This document shows, one piece after another, positions 15,227-22,865 of a stretch of 52,088 nt of DNA. Position 1 is the stretch's first letter. Each line of letters begins with the position of its first letter. The DNA comes from VGKU01 sp964388785 (GTDB lineage Bacteria; Patescibacteriota; Patescibacteriia; UBA9934; GWF2-40-263): contig CAYMBX010000002.1 of NCBI GenBank assembly GCA_964388785.1, positions 1 through 52,088 on the forward strand, given 5' to 3'. Under the pieces are notes generated by a model, which saw only the letters and a program-made list of their open reading frames with translations, made no database searches and had not been told where the DNA came from. The position numbers and the translations under genes are program-made.

Positions 15227-15712
15227 ATGAAATCCACCTGTCTTTTCATTGGCCGCTTCCAACCCTTTCATATTGGTCATCTTATGGTCGTACAAGGCAT
15301 GACAAAAGTATGCGGTCGTATTGTGATCGGTATTGGAAGCGCCGATCAAAAGGGCACGAGTGAAAATCCTTTTTCGGTTGCGGATCGAAAAGAAATGATT
15401 CAGCGTGCGCTCCAGGAAGTCGATATTATTCCGATGTTTGATGTTGAATTTATCGAACTGCCTGATCATGCGGAAGACGAAGAGTGGACGAAAATGGTTC
15501 TTGAAAAGGCCGGCAACGTCGATAAAGTTTGGACCGGGAACGAGCAAACAAAAGCTTGCTTTGAAGGCAAGGTCGAAATTCAATGGATCAAAGAAGTTCC
15601 CGGATTTGATGGGACTGAGATTCGCGAGATGATGAAGAAGGGTGGTTATTGGGAAGAAAAAGTGCCGGATGAGGTCGCGAGCTATCTCAAGCAGAATAAT
15701 TTATTGAAGTAG
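15227..15712 (+). CDS. NadM-like nicotinamide-nucleotide adenylyltransferase
   Basis: 161 residues, the size of archaeal-type NMN adenylyltransferase (COG1056). GRFQPFHIGHL (about 9-19) holds the HxGH nucleotidyl-transfer motif, GIGSADQKGTSENPFSVADRKEM matches the archaeal NadM pattern, and FDGTEIREMM near the end stands at the ISGTxIR position. It would make NAD from NMN and ATP in the cytoplasm. Codons are of the host type, not GC-rich. The next gene is another nucleotidyltransferase fusion, so this stretch may serve NAD salvage. Confidence 0.85.
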   Translation: MKSTCLFIGRFQPFHIGHLMVVQGMTKVCGRIVIGIGSADQKGTSENPFSVADRKEMIQRALQEVDIIPMFDVEFIELPDHAEDEEWTKMVLEKAGNVDKVWTGNEQTKACFEGKVEIQWIKEVPGFDGTEIREMMKKGGYWEEKVPDEVASYLKQNNLLK

Positions 15713-15720
15713 GCAGTGCG

Positions 15721-15773
15721 TTGACAAAAATGAAATCTCGGTCTATTTTGAGCCCTCGGTTTATGCCGAGGGC
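15721..15773 (+). promoter_or_regulatory. Promoter and leader hairpin of the CinA-like/nucleotidyltransferase gene
   Basis: TTGACA (15721-15726) and TATTTT (15744-15749) are 17 bases apart. Directly after, AGCCCTCGG (15750-15758) pairs with CCGAGGGCT (15765-15773), followed by TTCGTTT: a leader hairpin that could act as an attenuator. Confidence 0.8.
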
Positions 15774-15803
15774 TTTCGTTTCCTTCCACCCGCGAGAACG
15801 GAG

Positions 15804-17030
15804 ATGAAGAAATTGGCCGCTTCGCAAGACGTCATTGGTGCCGTACGCGCGCTGCGCGATACTGGCAAGCTCATCTACGTCGCAACTACAGGTGCGATCG
15901 GAGGTCTCATGGAGAACCTCTGGCTCGTGCCGGGCGCTTCCGAGAATATCCTCGGCTCGATCTTCTGCTACAACCGCCGCGCGCTCGTTGATTTTCTGGG
16001 CTTCGAGCCTGTGTCGTTCTGCAGCTCGACGACTGCCGAAGAGATGGCGGCCCGTGCGTATTGGCACGGCATGGAGCTTGCGCGTCGTGACGGTCGTGAG
16101 AATCCCGACGTGATCGGCATCGGCATGACCGCCGCAGTGGCAACCGGTCGCGATCGCAAGGGCGCCGAGCGCGTGCACATCTGCGTGTACACACCCGACC
16201 GCGTCGAGAACCGATCGCACACGTTCGACAAGGAGCCGCCGGGTGCGAACGATGACAGTCGTCTCGCCCTGCGCGAAGGGCAGGGGCAGGCGTGCGACAT
16301 GATGACGCTCAACGCGCTTCTGTCGTTCGTGGGGATCCCGACCGTCGGCGTCTGCGCCGAGCTCGAGCGCACCGACGGCTCCGTGCTCTACCACCTGAGC
16401 GCATATGTGACCGGCAGCCGGTTCCCGTTCGGGCTGGTCGCCTGGAACGGGCGGGAGCCGGAAAGCGAACGTCAGGCATTCGACGAGATGCACTACCGTC
16501 CGTCACTCGACAAAGTGGCGGATCAGGTCATTCTCCTGCCCGGCTCGTTCGATCCGCTCCACCACGGCCACATCGGTCTCGCCGAGATGATCCAGAAGAT
16601 GACGGAACGTCTGGTCGTCTACGAGATGACCAACACCCATCCCAACAAGGGGATCATCTCCGCAGATGAGCTCGGTCGGCGTATGGAACAGTTCCGCGCA
16701 TTCGCGCCGGTCATCGTCGACGACAATGCGCCGCTCTACATCGACAAGGCCCGCCTGCACAAGGGTGTGCCGATGGTCATGGGTGCCGACGCTGCGCTCG
16801 AGCTCCTGGATTCACGGCACTACGGCGGGGACATCATGGAGCTCTACAAGGTGCTCGCTGAGTTCCAAGAGCTCGGCACCATGCTCTACGTGGTCGGGCG
16901 TCTGGTGAAGCGAACGGGCGCGTTCATGACGCTTAGCGATCTGCCCATCCCAGACCGCTTTCGCTCGATCTTCCGCGACGTCAGCTTCCGCGAAGACGTC
17001 GCCTCCTCGGACTTGCGCCTGGTCGCATAG
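15804..17030 (+). CDS. Fusion of CinA C-terminal (PncC-like) domain and NadD-like nucleotidyltransferase
   Basis: 408 residues. Residues 20-205 follow the CinA C-terminal/NMN deamidase fold: VATTGAIGGL at the ESCTGG position, VPGASENILGSIFCYN, MAARAYW and VIGIGMTAAVATG. The catalytic Ser of PncC is not clearly kept and the Lys of the YxxxxK motif is Leu (YNRRAL), so deamidase activity is doubtful. Residues 240-408 are a nucleotidyltransferase: LPGSFDPLHHGHIGLAE with HHGH at 253-256 and SSDLR near the end at the ISSTxxR position. Together the parts suggest handling of nicotinate or nicotinamide mononucleotide. GC-rich codons, own promoter and terminator. The substrate is inferred. Confidence 0.75.
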   Translation: MKKLAASQDVIGAVRALRDTGKLIYVATTGAIGGLMENLWLVPGASENILGSIFCYNRRALVDFLGFEPVSFCSSTTAEEMAARAYWHGMELARRDGRENPDVIGIGMTAAVATGRDRKGAERVHICVYTPDRVENRSHTFDKEPPGANDDSRLALREGQGQACDMMTLNALLSFVGIPTVGVCAELERTDGSVLYHLSAYVTGSRFPFGLVAWNGREPESERQAFDEMHYRPSLDKVADQVILLPGSFDPLHHGHIGLAEMIQKMTERLVVYEMTNTHPNKGIISADELGRRMEQFRAFAPVIVDDNAPLYIDKARLHKGVPMVMGADAALELLDSRHYGGDIMELYKVLAEFQELGTMLYVVGRLVKRTGAFMTLSDLPIPDRFRSIFRDVSFREDVASSDLRLVA

Positions 17031-17037
17031 TTCCACT

Positions 17038-17062
17038 TCACAGGTTTGTCCTGTGATTTTTA
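17038..17062 (+). terminator. Terminator after the CinA-like/nucleotidyltransferase gene
   Basis: TCACAGG (17038-17044) pairs with CCTGTGA (17050-17056), followed by TTTTTAT. Confidence 0.85.
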
Positions 17063-17069
17063 TTTATTC

Positions 17070-17188
17070 TGTCATCCTGAGGCCAGCTGAGCTGGCCGAG
17101 CGAGCGTTTGTCATTTCGCCGAGGGAACTCCAAGTTTCTCGGGATCCCTCCACTCACCGGTCATTTGACCGGTTCGGTCGGGATGACA
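17070..17188. repeat. Palindromic MITE/REP-like element, copy 1
   Basis: 119 bp bounded by TGTCATCC and GGATGACA as inverted ends, with the inner palindrome GGCCAGCTGAGCTGGCC and a half-palindrome around GGGATCCCTCC. Two further full copies lie at 49836 and 51178. No gene inside. Confidence 0.8.
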
Positions 17189-17223
17189 ACAAAGTCACAT
17201 AAAAAAAGAAGGGCAGGATTGCC

Positions 17224-17547
17224 CTAGTTGGTGTTGCGCGAGCCGCCGAAGATGGGTGCCACGGTCGGCTTGCAGCCACTCGTCGTGTCCGCAATCGATC
17301 CGTTGGCGCACTGGAGTGCCTTCTCCATCGACGGACCTTCCTGCGTCTCGCGAACGTTCGCGTTGCACGAGATGTAGCCATCACCGTCGGAATCGGAGCC
17401 CGCACAGCTTCCGCCGATGTAGATCCAGCCCATCTCCTCCACGTACTTCTTCATCTCCTTCTGTGCGTGCTCCTTGGAGCCGCGTCCACAGCCGGTCGAG
17501 ACCAGAACGGTAATCACGAGCCCGATGAGTATGAGTCCTTTGCGCAT
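17224..17547 (-). CDS. Lipoprotein with EF-hand-like acidic loop
   Basis: 107 residues from ATG 17547, preceded by GGAGG. A lipoprotein signal peptide ends in LVSTGC (Cys about 20). The mature part has GSCAGSDSDGDGYISCNANV: an Asp-rich DxDxDG loop flanked by two cysteines, which may bind calcium and be closed by a disulfide, then a further pair of cysteines (LQCANG, SGCKP). No family is recognised. GC-rich codons and a cassette promoter on the minus strand are present. Confidence 0.7.
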   Translation of the reverse strand: MRKGLILIGLVITVLVSTGCGRGSKEHAQKEMKKYVEEMGWIYIGGSCAGSDSDGDGYISCNANVRETQEGPSMEKALQCANGSIADTTSGCKPTVAPIFGGSRNTN

Positions 17548-17592
17548 GGCGGATAGCCTCCTTCTGGTTTGAGTACACCAACACGCGGCTGG

Positions 17593-17621
17593 ATTCTTGC
17601 AGTTTTTCCTGAAAATGTCAA
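17593..17621 (-). promoter_or_regulatory. Promoter of the lipoprotein gene
   Basis: Minus strand TTGACA (17621-17616) and AAGAAT (17598-17593) are 17 bases apart. Confidence 0.7.
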
Positions 17622-17641
17622 GGAATATGTGATAGGCTGGC

Positions 17642-17693
17642 TTGACCAAAAGAGAAGTTTAATGTACGTTCATTCCTCAGGATTTTCTTGAGG
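17642..17693 (+). promoter_or_regulatory. Promoter and leader hairpin of the 122-residue protein
   Basis: TTGACC (17642-17647) and TACGTT (17665-17670) are 17 bases apart; CCTCA (17675-17679) pairs with TGAGG (17689-17693) downstream. Confidence 0.6.
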
Positions 17694-17736
17694 CCGAGCA
17701 TGGCGGCTGTCCGTGCGGGTGAGGTCGAAGGACGTT

Positions 17737-18105
17737 ATGCATTCTGATGATTCGACTCTGTTTGACGAGGTAGGAACACGGTTGGTACAGGGGAGGCTGT
17801 TCCTCCGACCGGTCCCTCCCGTCCCCGGACGTGAAGATATGCCCCGCACGCTCATCATGGGAGTCGTCGTAGGCGAACAGCTCGTCCTTGATCCCGATGT
17901 CGAGGAGATGATCGAAGTCGAGGTTGAACTACGCGTCAGAAGGCGATTTCGCGACACCATGAGACAGTTCATCGAGCACAGCCACGGCAGCGTGCTGATG
18001 GAATACAACGACGAGCAGCGCTACGGCCAGGTCTGTGAGGCTGACGGCAAAGTGCTGACCGAACGCAAGCCTCGCCAGAGAGGTTCCCTCAAGAAACAAG
18101 CCTGA
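17737..18105 (+). CDS. Hypothetical cytoplasmic protein
   Basis: 122 residues from ATG 17737, chosen because AAGGA lies just upstream; GTG 17713 is an in-frame alternative. There is no signal peptide or membrane segment. It has an acidic stretch (LDPDVEEMIEVEVEL), an Arg-rich stretch (RVRRRFRDTMRQF) and a basic C-terminus. No family is recognised. GC-rich codons, own promoter and terminator. Confidence 0.6.
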   Translation: MHSDDSTLFDEVGTRLVQGRLFLRPVPPVPGREDMPRTLIMGVVVGEQLVLDPDVEEMIEVEVELRVRRRFRDTMRQFIEHSHGSVLMEYNDEQRYGQVCEADGKVLTERKPRQRGSLKKQA

Positions 18106-18110
18106 CACGG

Positions 18111-18132
18111 TCGTCCAAAAGGACGATTTTTT
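18111..18132 (+). terminator. Terminator between the 122-residue protein and the USP-like gene
   Basis: TCGTCC (18111-18116) and GGACGA (18121-18126) pair around AAAA, followed by six T. The next gene has no obvious promoter of its own, so some read-through may supply it. Confidence 0.85.
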
Positions 18133-18163
18133 AAAAGCACCTTCACAAAGGAAGGAGATAGCA

Positions 18164-18889
18164 ATGGGAATTGACCTGATTCTGACCCCGTTTAGTCAGA
18201 CGGACGAAGGCGGACGCCTGCTGGATTTGGCGGATCGACTGGCCGAGAAGATCGGGGTTGGTTCGTTCGCACTCGCGGACGTCCCGCTCGGGGAACGAAC
18301 ACAAGAAGTCGTCAAGCGCATACAAGCCCTTCGTGGGTTACGAGTCGTCTATGGCCGCGCCTCAGCGGTTCCGGCAAAGTCCGGGACGCTGTTCATCTCC
18401 AGCGATCCGGTCGACCGTGACGATCTTCTGATCTTAACGCCGGCGGGAGAAACCGAGATCATCCTCTCCTCGGATCGTTGCATGATGATCCCGTTCGGTT
18501 CCCGTGAATCGGGACAGTTCGCGGCGAGACACGCGCTTCCAATCGCCCGACAGATGCGCTTACCGGTTCTCTTTTACCACACCACTTGGAGGAATCCCTC
18601 GGTCGCGGAGCGCCAGCCGAATGCTCATATGGATCCTGGCGCGCGTGCGGTCCTCACAGAGATCACAGAACAGGCAAGTCGTCATCGCGTGAACAGTCGT
18701 GTCGTGGTTGAGTTCGCGGACGATGTCGTCTACGGGATCATCCTGGCGGCCATTCGCGAACGGGCGTCCGTGATCGCTACCGCGCGGGGACTGGAAGTCG
18801 AGCGCGGAAGCTATGCGGAGCGTCTCGTCCGTATGAGCCCGGTGCCGGTTCTGACGGTTGGTCGCAACATCAAGGAGGAGACGCGATGA
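18164..18889 (+). CDS. Universal-stress-protein-like protein
   Basis: 241 residues. The C-terminal part (about 105-235) resembles a UspA fold: MMIPFGSRESGQFAARHALPIARQMRLPVLFYHTTW, ASRHRVNSRVVVEFADDVVYGIILAAIRERASVIATARG and a last strand VRMSPVPVLTVG. The N-terminal 100 residues may be a second, more divergent copy. The ATP-binding GxxGxxxx motif is not clear. The stop overlaps the start of the CDF transporter (ATGA, 18886-18889), so the two probably act together. A strong AAGGAGG-type Shine-Dalgarno sequence lies in a CCTTC/GAAGG hairpin. Confidence 0.6.
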   Translation: MGIDLILTPFSQTDEGGRLLDLADRLAEKIGVGSFALADVPLGERTQEVVKRIQALRGLRVVYGRASAVPAKSGTLFISSDPVDRDDLLILTPAGETEIILSSDRCMMIPFGSRESGQFAARHALPIARQMRLPVLFYHTTWRNPSVAERQPNAHMDPGARAVLTEITEQASRHRVNSRVVVEFADDVVYGIILAAIRERASVIATARGLEVERGSYAERLVRMSPVPVLTVGRNIKEETR

Positions 18890-20106
18890 AAGGCTTCTTC
18901 CAGAATCCGTACACCGTCATGGGTGTTGTCCTCGCCATGTACGCCGTGAAGGTGGCGGTGAAGCTCATCGTCGGCCACGAGATCAACTCGCCGGTTTTGA
19001 TCGGTGACGGCTTCCACAACGCCGCAGACATCTTCGAGGCACTGCTGGTAATCGCCACGATCTTCTTCTCACGCCTGCCGGATAGCACCCGCTATCCCTT
19101 CGGACGCAAGAACATCGAAAGTCTCTTCTCAGTGGCGGTCGGGCTCGGTCTGTGTCTCATGGCTCTGCGTATTTCACTCGACTCGATCGTTATCCTGGGT
19201 CGACTCGGCGCTTATTGGATCGGTTTTGCCGAGCAAACGGTGAACATCCCGCTCAAGATGGGTGGTCCCTACGGCTGGCTTGCGGCCGGCGTCATGCTCG
19301 GAAGCGCACTGCTTTCCATAAACGTAAGCGCGTATCAGGTACGCATTGGCCGGAAGACCGGGCACCAAGCCTTGGTCGCGGACGGGGAAGAGACGCGCAG
19401 CGACGGCCTCATCGAGACCGCGGCGTTTGCCGGCATCTGCGGCCAATACCTCTTTGGCGTGGCTTGGATGGAGTACGTGATCGCGCTGGTGATCGCCGGC
19501 TTCATGGTTCGGACCGGATGGGAGATCTTCCATCGAGGTCTCGGCGCGCTTCTCCAACGCTCAATCGGGGACGAACACGAGGCGGCGATCCGACAGATCG
19601 TTGAGCGTGTCCCGGGCGTTCGGTCTGTGGCTCAGATCAAGACCTTCCAGACCGGCGAGAAAGTAATCATCATTCTGAAGTTGATCACCATGTCCGACGC
19701 GCATGCCCAGCGCCTGCTCAAGCATGGCATGGTTCCGCTCATCGCCGGATACTTGGCTGAGCAGGAGTTCAGAGACGGGGAGTTTTTTATCCGTTTCGAC
19801 CGACCGGATGCAAAGCGATATCGCACAGCGATCGCACTGCGTAAGGTCGGGGACGGATACGAGATCGCTGACGGCATCGCAGACGCGACACACGTCGCGG
19901 TCTGCGACCATGAGTTCGGAAAGATCGTTCGGGTGACCATACACCCGGCGTATCTCCAGCTCGACGACCTCGTGCGTTTCCTTGCGGTGAAGCGTGTCCG
20001 CACGCTTTTCGTCTTCAACCCAGAGCTCGATCAAGATCGGATTCCAAACACCGACATCGAGCTCGCGATGGCTCTTTCTTTCGTTCCCGCTTCACTTGGC
20101 ATGTGA
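18886..20106 (+). CDS. Cation diffusion facilitator (CDF) family transporter with extra C-terminal domain
   Basis: 406 residues. Six membrane segments fit the CDF layout; the second carries GDGFHNAADIFEAL (the HxxxD metal-site helix) and the fifth HQALVADGEETRSDGLIE, where the usual HxxxD reads ExxxD. That change may alter metal choice or point to proton-coupled transport of another ion. A cytoplasmic CDF domain (about 225-300) follows, and then an extra domain of about 100 residues (YRTAIALRKVGDGYEIADGI, ATHVAVCDHEFGKIVRV) faintly similar to NifX/dinitrogenase-cofactor domains found on some CDF proteins. It is coupled to the USP-like gene upstream. Confidence 0.83.
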   Translation: MKGFFQNPYTVMGVVLAMYAVKVAVKLIVGHEINSPVLIGDGFHNAADIFEALLVIATIFFSRLPDSTRYPFGRKNIESLFSVAVGLGLCLMALRISLDSIVILGRLGAYWIGFAEQTVNIPLKMGGPYGWLAAGVMLGSALLSINVSAYQVRIGRKTGHQALVADGEETRSDGLIETAAFAGICGQYLFGVAWMEYVIALVIAGFMVRTGWEIFHRGLGALLQRSIGDEHEAAIRQIVERVPGVRSVAQIKTFQTGEKVIIILKLITMSDAHAQRLLKHGMVPLIAGYLAEQEFRDGEFFIRFDRPDAKRYRTAIALRKVGDGYEIADGIADATHVAVCDHEFGKIVRVTIHPAYLQLDDLVRFLAVKRVRTLFVFNPELDQDRIPNTDIELAMALSFVPASLGM

Positions 20107-20118
20107 GCGGGATTTTTG
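20085..20118 (+). terminator. Terminator of the USP-CDF pair
   Basis: TCCCGC-TTCAC (20085-20095) pairs with GTGA-GCGGGA (20103-20112) with one bulge, followed by TTTTT. It overlaps the last codons of the CDF gene. Confidence 0.82.
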
Positions 20119-20119
20119 A

Positions 20120-20183
20120 TTGACAAGCAGAGCTTTTTCCTGTACATTTTTTCCTCTTTTGCACGTTCGTGCATGAGGGAAAA
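20120..20183 (+). promoter_or_regulatory. Promoter and leader hairpin of the TPM-domain gene
   Basis: TTGACA (20120-20125) and TACATT (20143-20148) are 17 bases apart. The leader has TGCACG (20160-20165) paired with CGTGCA (20168-20173), extended by a T/C-rich arm against GAGGGAAAA. Confidence 0.78.
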
Positions 20184-20216
20184 CGCACCATTTACTGGTA
20201 CAAGGAGATCGAGTCC

Positions 20217-22772
20217 ATGAGAGCTTTCTTGGCGATACTGAGCCTGCTGGCCGTTGTTTCGACGGCTCAGGCCGGCCCGCTTCCCGCGCCACAGGTTCAC
20301 CCCGGTCGGTTCGTCTACACGATCCCCGGGCATTTCGATCCACCGCTCATCGGACGTGACGGGATCGAAGAGATCCAGGCCGCGCTTTCGGATCTGCACT
20401 ATCCGTACTACGTGGTGCTGGTCGATCGCATTCATGGACCAACCGACGAGCATGCCGCACAGGCGATCGACGGGCTGGTCGAGGACTGGCAGACACAGCG
20501 CGGTTTCGATGTCGCGAAGTCCTCCATCTTCCTGCTGGCTTACGGACCGGAGCGCAAATACCGCTTCTTGGCAGGTGGACGATGGAAGTCGGAACTCGGT
20601 TTCGAGCGCGAGGCTCACAGACCCTACACGCGCATCTTCGAAGAAGCTGTGAAGGGAACTCCCAAAGATCCCAAGGGCGGCATCATCCGCATGGCTCGTG
20701 CCGTGGACGCCTTCCTCTTCGACCAGACCGATCCGGTCCGGATCGCAGAGCGCAGGGCACAGGCCGAGCGTGAGGCGCGTGAACGACAGCAGCGCGAAGC
20801 GCGAGCTGCGCTGGGAGAGCAGATCGGTCGGATGGAACGTCTGCTCAAGAAGACCGATGCGCTCCCCGCGGATGTGAGTGCTCAGAAGGGCGCTCTCGCG
20901 CATGCCCGAGAGATCTGGAACACCGATGACACGGTTGCGATGGGTAACGAGGCCACTGCCTTCAAGCCCGTCGTCGACGAGCTTGATCGTCTCGTGACTG
21001 CCAAGGAGCGGGAGCTGTTCTGGCAGGGTTTCTGGAACTTCGTGTTTTGGTTGACGATCGTTCTGATCATTCTGGGGCTGGTCTTTTGGCTGGTCCTACG
21101 AAGTCGCAAACTCGGGCGTCTGCGTTCAGAGCTCGAGAAGACGCTCGAAACTTGGCGCACGAAGATTCAACGTGCGAGTGCTCGCTACGTCGAGTTCTTC
21201 GGCGAGCGGGACGACATCATGCTGCTACATGATCAGGCAAAAGGCGAGACCGCCGCGCTGCTCAAGAGCGTCACCGATCAGGTCAACAGCATCTTCGTCG
21301 ACGTCCAAGCAATGGAGCAGCACATCACTGAAATCGCCGGGAAGGCGGCGGCTGCGCATTTATTCAACCACGCCCCGCTCATTGCTGCCCTGACGGACCT
21401 GGATGAGCCCTTCGACTTCGACACTGGAGTTCTCAATCCCCACGATCTGTTCGGGGCCGAGACGAAGACCGTCCGCGTGTCGCCGTCCGGGCTTGAGCGT
21501 GATCTGCAGAAGCGATTCGAGAAGGCGATGGAAGGTTGGGGGGAGCTCAAGCAAGCCGCCGAGCTTCAGAGCACGATCGCCGAGGATCATCTCACTCAGG
21601 ATGAGCTCGATGAGCTGTTTGCACAAGCCGACCGCAACGGGATCCCGCGGCGCTGGCTACGTGAGCATCCGCTCTTCGGGGACGATCAGGCCGACGCGGT
21701 CTTCTACGAGCAACTGAACGCGTTGCGCCTGACCGATCCGCTCAAGTTCAAGCGCGAGATCAGTCGCTTCGATGCACTGGAGGAACAGATCGGCGAGCGT
21801 CTCGATGCCTTCTGCAACCTGCTCGCGCAGGTGCGCGAAGTGAAGCGAGATCGGTTCGAGAGTTTGGGGGTGGTGATCGGGAGTGATGACGACCCGAACC
21901 TTACCCTGGATCAGGCACGAACGGCCGAGGACGAACTCGCGAGTGTGCTTCACACGAGTGATACACCCGATGACGTGTACCTGCAGATTCGCCGTGTACA
22001 CGAACTCTACAAGAAGGCGATCGCGCAAGACGCAGCGATTCGTAGCGCGATCGAGCGTCTTGACGGAGTGATCCAGTCGGCGGAGGAGGTGCTTGAGACG
22101 GCACAGACCGACGCGAGAACGGCACAGGACACGCACGAAGCCGCGGTGAAGATCCACAGCAAGGTGGAGTCGCAGTCGTCCATCACGGCCGGCAACGAGA
22201 AGATCGAGACGGGCAGACGCCATCTTGTCCGTGCTCGTGAGCTCAGAAGTACCTCACGTCTGCTCGATGCACTGCGTGCGGCCGAGTCGGCTAAGGTGTC
22301 CTTTGCGGATGCCACCAAGCAGTTCAGCCTCGCAGTCAAGCACTGTGAAGGTCTGGACAAGAAGAAGGCGGAGTTCGAGAAGGAACTCAAGCGGATGGCC
22401 GCAGTGCGCGAGGAGGCGGAGCGCAAGATCCGGGGCTACGGAGGGGTGACCTCTCGTCTCGAAACGTACAGCTCGCCGACGATCAACGGCGTGGCCAACT
22501 ACGCACTGCTGTACGCGGCCATCGAAACGCAGCAGCGGCAGTGGGACGACGAGGTGCGCAGCGCCAAGCGGGCGCACGAAGAGCGTGAAGCCGCGAGGCG
22601 CCGCGCGGAGGAGGAAGAGCGGCGTCGCGAAGCTGCACGTCGACGCGAAGAGGAGCGCCGGCGGAGCTCCTACTCGTCTTCCTCTGGGAGTTCCTGGGGC
22701 GGGGGCGGTAGCTCTTCGTCCGGCGGCTCCTGGGGCGGGGGCGGCAGTTCTTCTTCCGGAGGAAGCTGGTAG
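20217..22772 (+). CDS. Long TPM-domain (YgcG-like) membrane protein with coiled coils and Gly/Ser tail
   Basis: 851 residues from ATG 20217 (AAGGAG upstream; the in-frame start at 20169 lies in the leader hairpin). A signal peptide (about 1-19) is followed by a TPM-type domain (about 30-165; YPYYVVLVDRIHG, IFLLAYGPERKYRFLAGGRW). After an Arg/Glu/Ala-rich helix comes one membrane segment (about 264-290, WNFVFWLTIVLIILGLVFWL), then about 500 cytoplasmic residues rich in helices and coiled coil, ending in Arg/Glu repeats and tandem SSSSGGSWGGGG units. Gly/Ser-rich ends are usual in TPM proteins, but the very long helical section is not. GC-rich codons, own promoter and terminator. Role unknown; an envelope scaffold is possible. 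Confidence 0.75.
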   Translation: MRAFLAILSLLAVVSTAQAGPLPAPQVHPGRFVYTIPGHFDPPLIGRDGIEEIQAALSDLHYPYYVVLVDRIHGPTDEHAAQAIDGLVEDWQTQRGFDVAKSSIFLLAYGPERKYRFLAGGRWKSELGFEREAHRPYTRIFEEAVKGTPKDPKGGIIRMARAVDAFLFDQTDPVRIAERRAQAEREARERQQREARAALGEQIGRMERLLKKTDALPADVSAQKGALAHAREIWNTDDTVAMGNEATAFKPVVDELDRLVTAKERELFWQGFWNFVFWLTIVLIILGLVFWLVLRSRKLGRLRSELEKTLETWRTKIQRASARYVEFFGERDDIMLLHDQAKGETAALLKSVTDQVNSIFVDVQAMEQHITEIAGKAAAAHLFNHAPLIAALTDLDEPFDFDTGVLNPHDLFGAETKTVRVSPSGLERDLQKRFEKAMEGWGELKQAAELQSTIAEDHLTQDELDELFAQADRNGIPRRWLREHPLFGDDQADAVFYEQLNALRLTDPLKFKREISRFDALEEQIGERLDAFCNLLAQVREVKRDRFESLGVVIGSDDDPNLTLDQARTAEDELASVLHTSDTPDDVYLQIRRVHELYKKAIAQDAAIRSAIERLDGVIQSAEEVLETAQTDARTAQDTHEAAVKIHSKVESQSSITAGNEKIETGRRHLVRARELRSTSRLLDALRAAESAKVSFADATKQFSLAVKHCEGLDKKKAEFEKELKRMAAVREEAERKIRGYGGVTSRLETYSSPTINGVANYALLYAAIETQQRQWDDEVRSAKRAHEEREAARRRAEEEERRREAARRREEERRRSSYSSSSGSSWGGGGSSSSGGSWGGGGSSSSGGSW

Positions 22773-22791
22773 TCCACCAGCAGCAACATCC

Positions 22792-22818
22792 AGCGACAAT
22801 ACGGTCGCTGGTTTTTTG
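22792..22818 (+). terminator. Terminator of the TPM-domain gene
   Basis: CAGCGA and TCGCTG pair around CAATACGG, followed by GTTTTTTG. Confidence 0.85.
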
Positions 22819-22837
22819 ATGTAAATGGCATGCGAAT

Positions 22838-22865
22838 AAAAAACGGACAAGAGTCTACTTGTCCG
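22838..22865 (-). terminator. Terminator of the vWA-kinase-HD-CoaDE operon, overlapping the vWA stop
   Basis: On the minus strand CGGACAAG (22865-22858, part of the codons for Pro-Asp-Lys) pairs with CTTGTCCG (22851-22844), followed by a T-run. The stop codon is in the loop. Confidence 0.85.
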
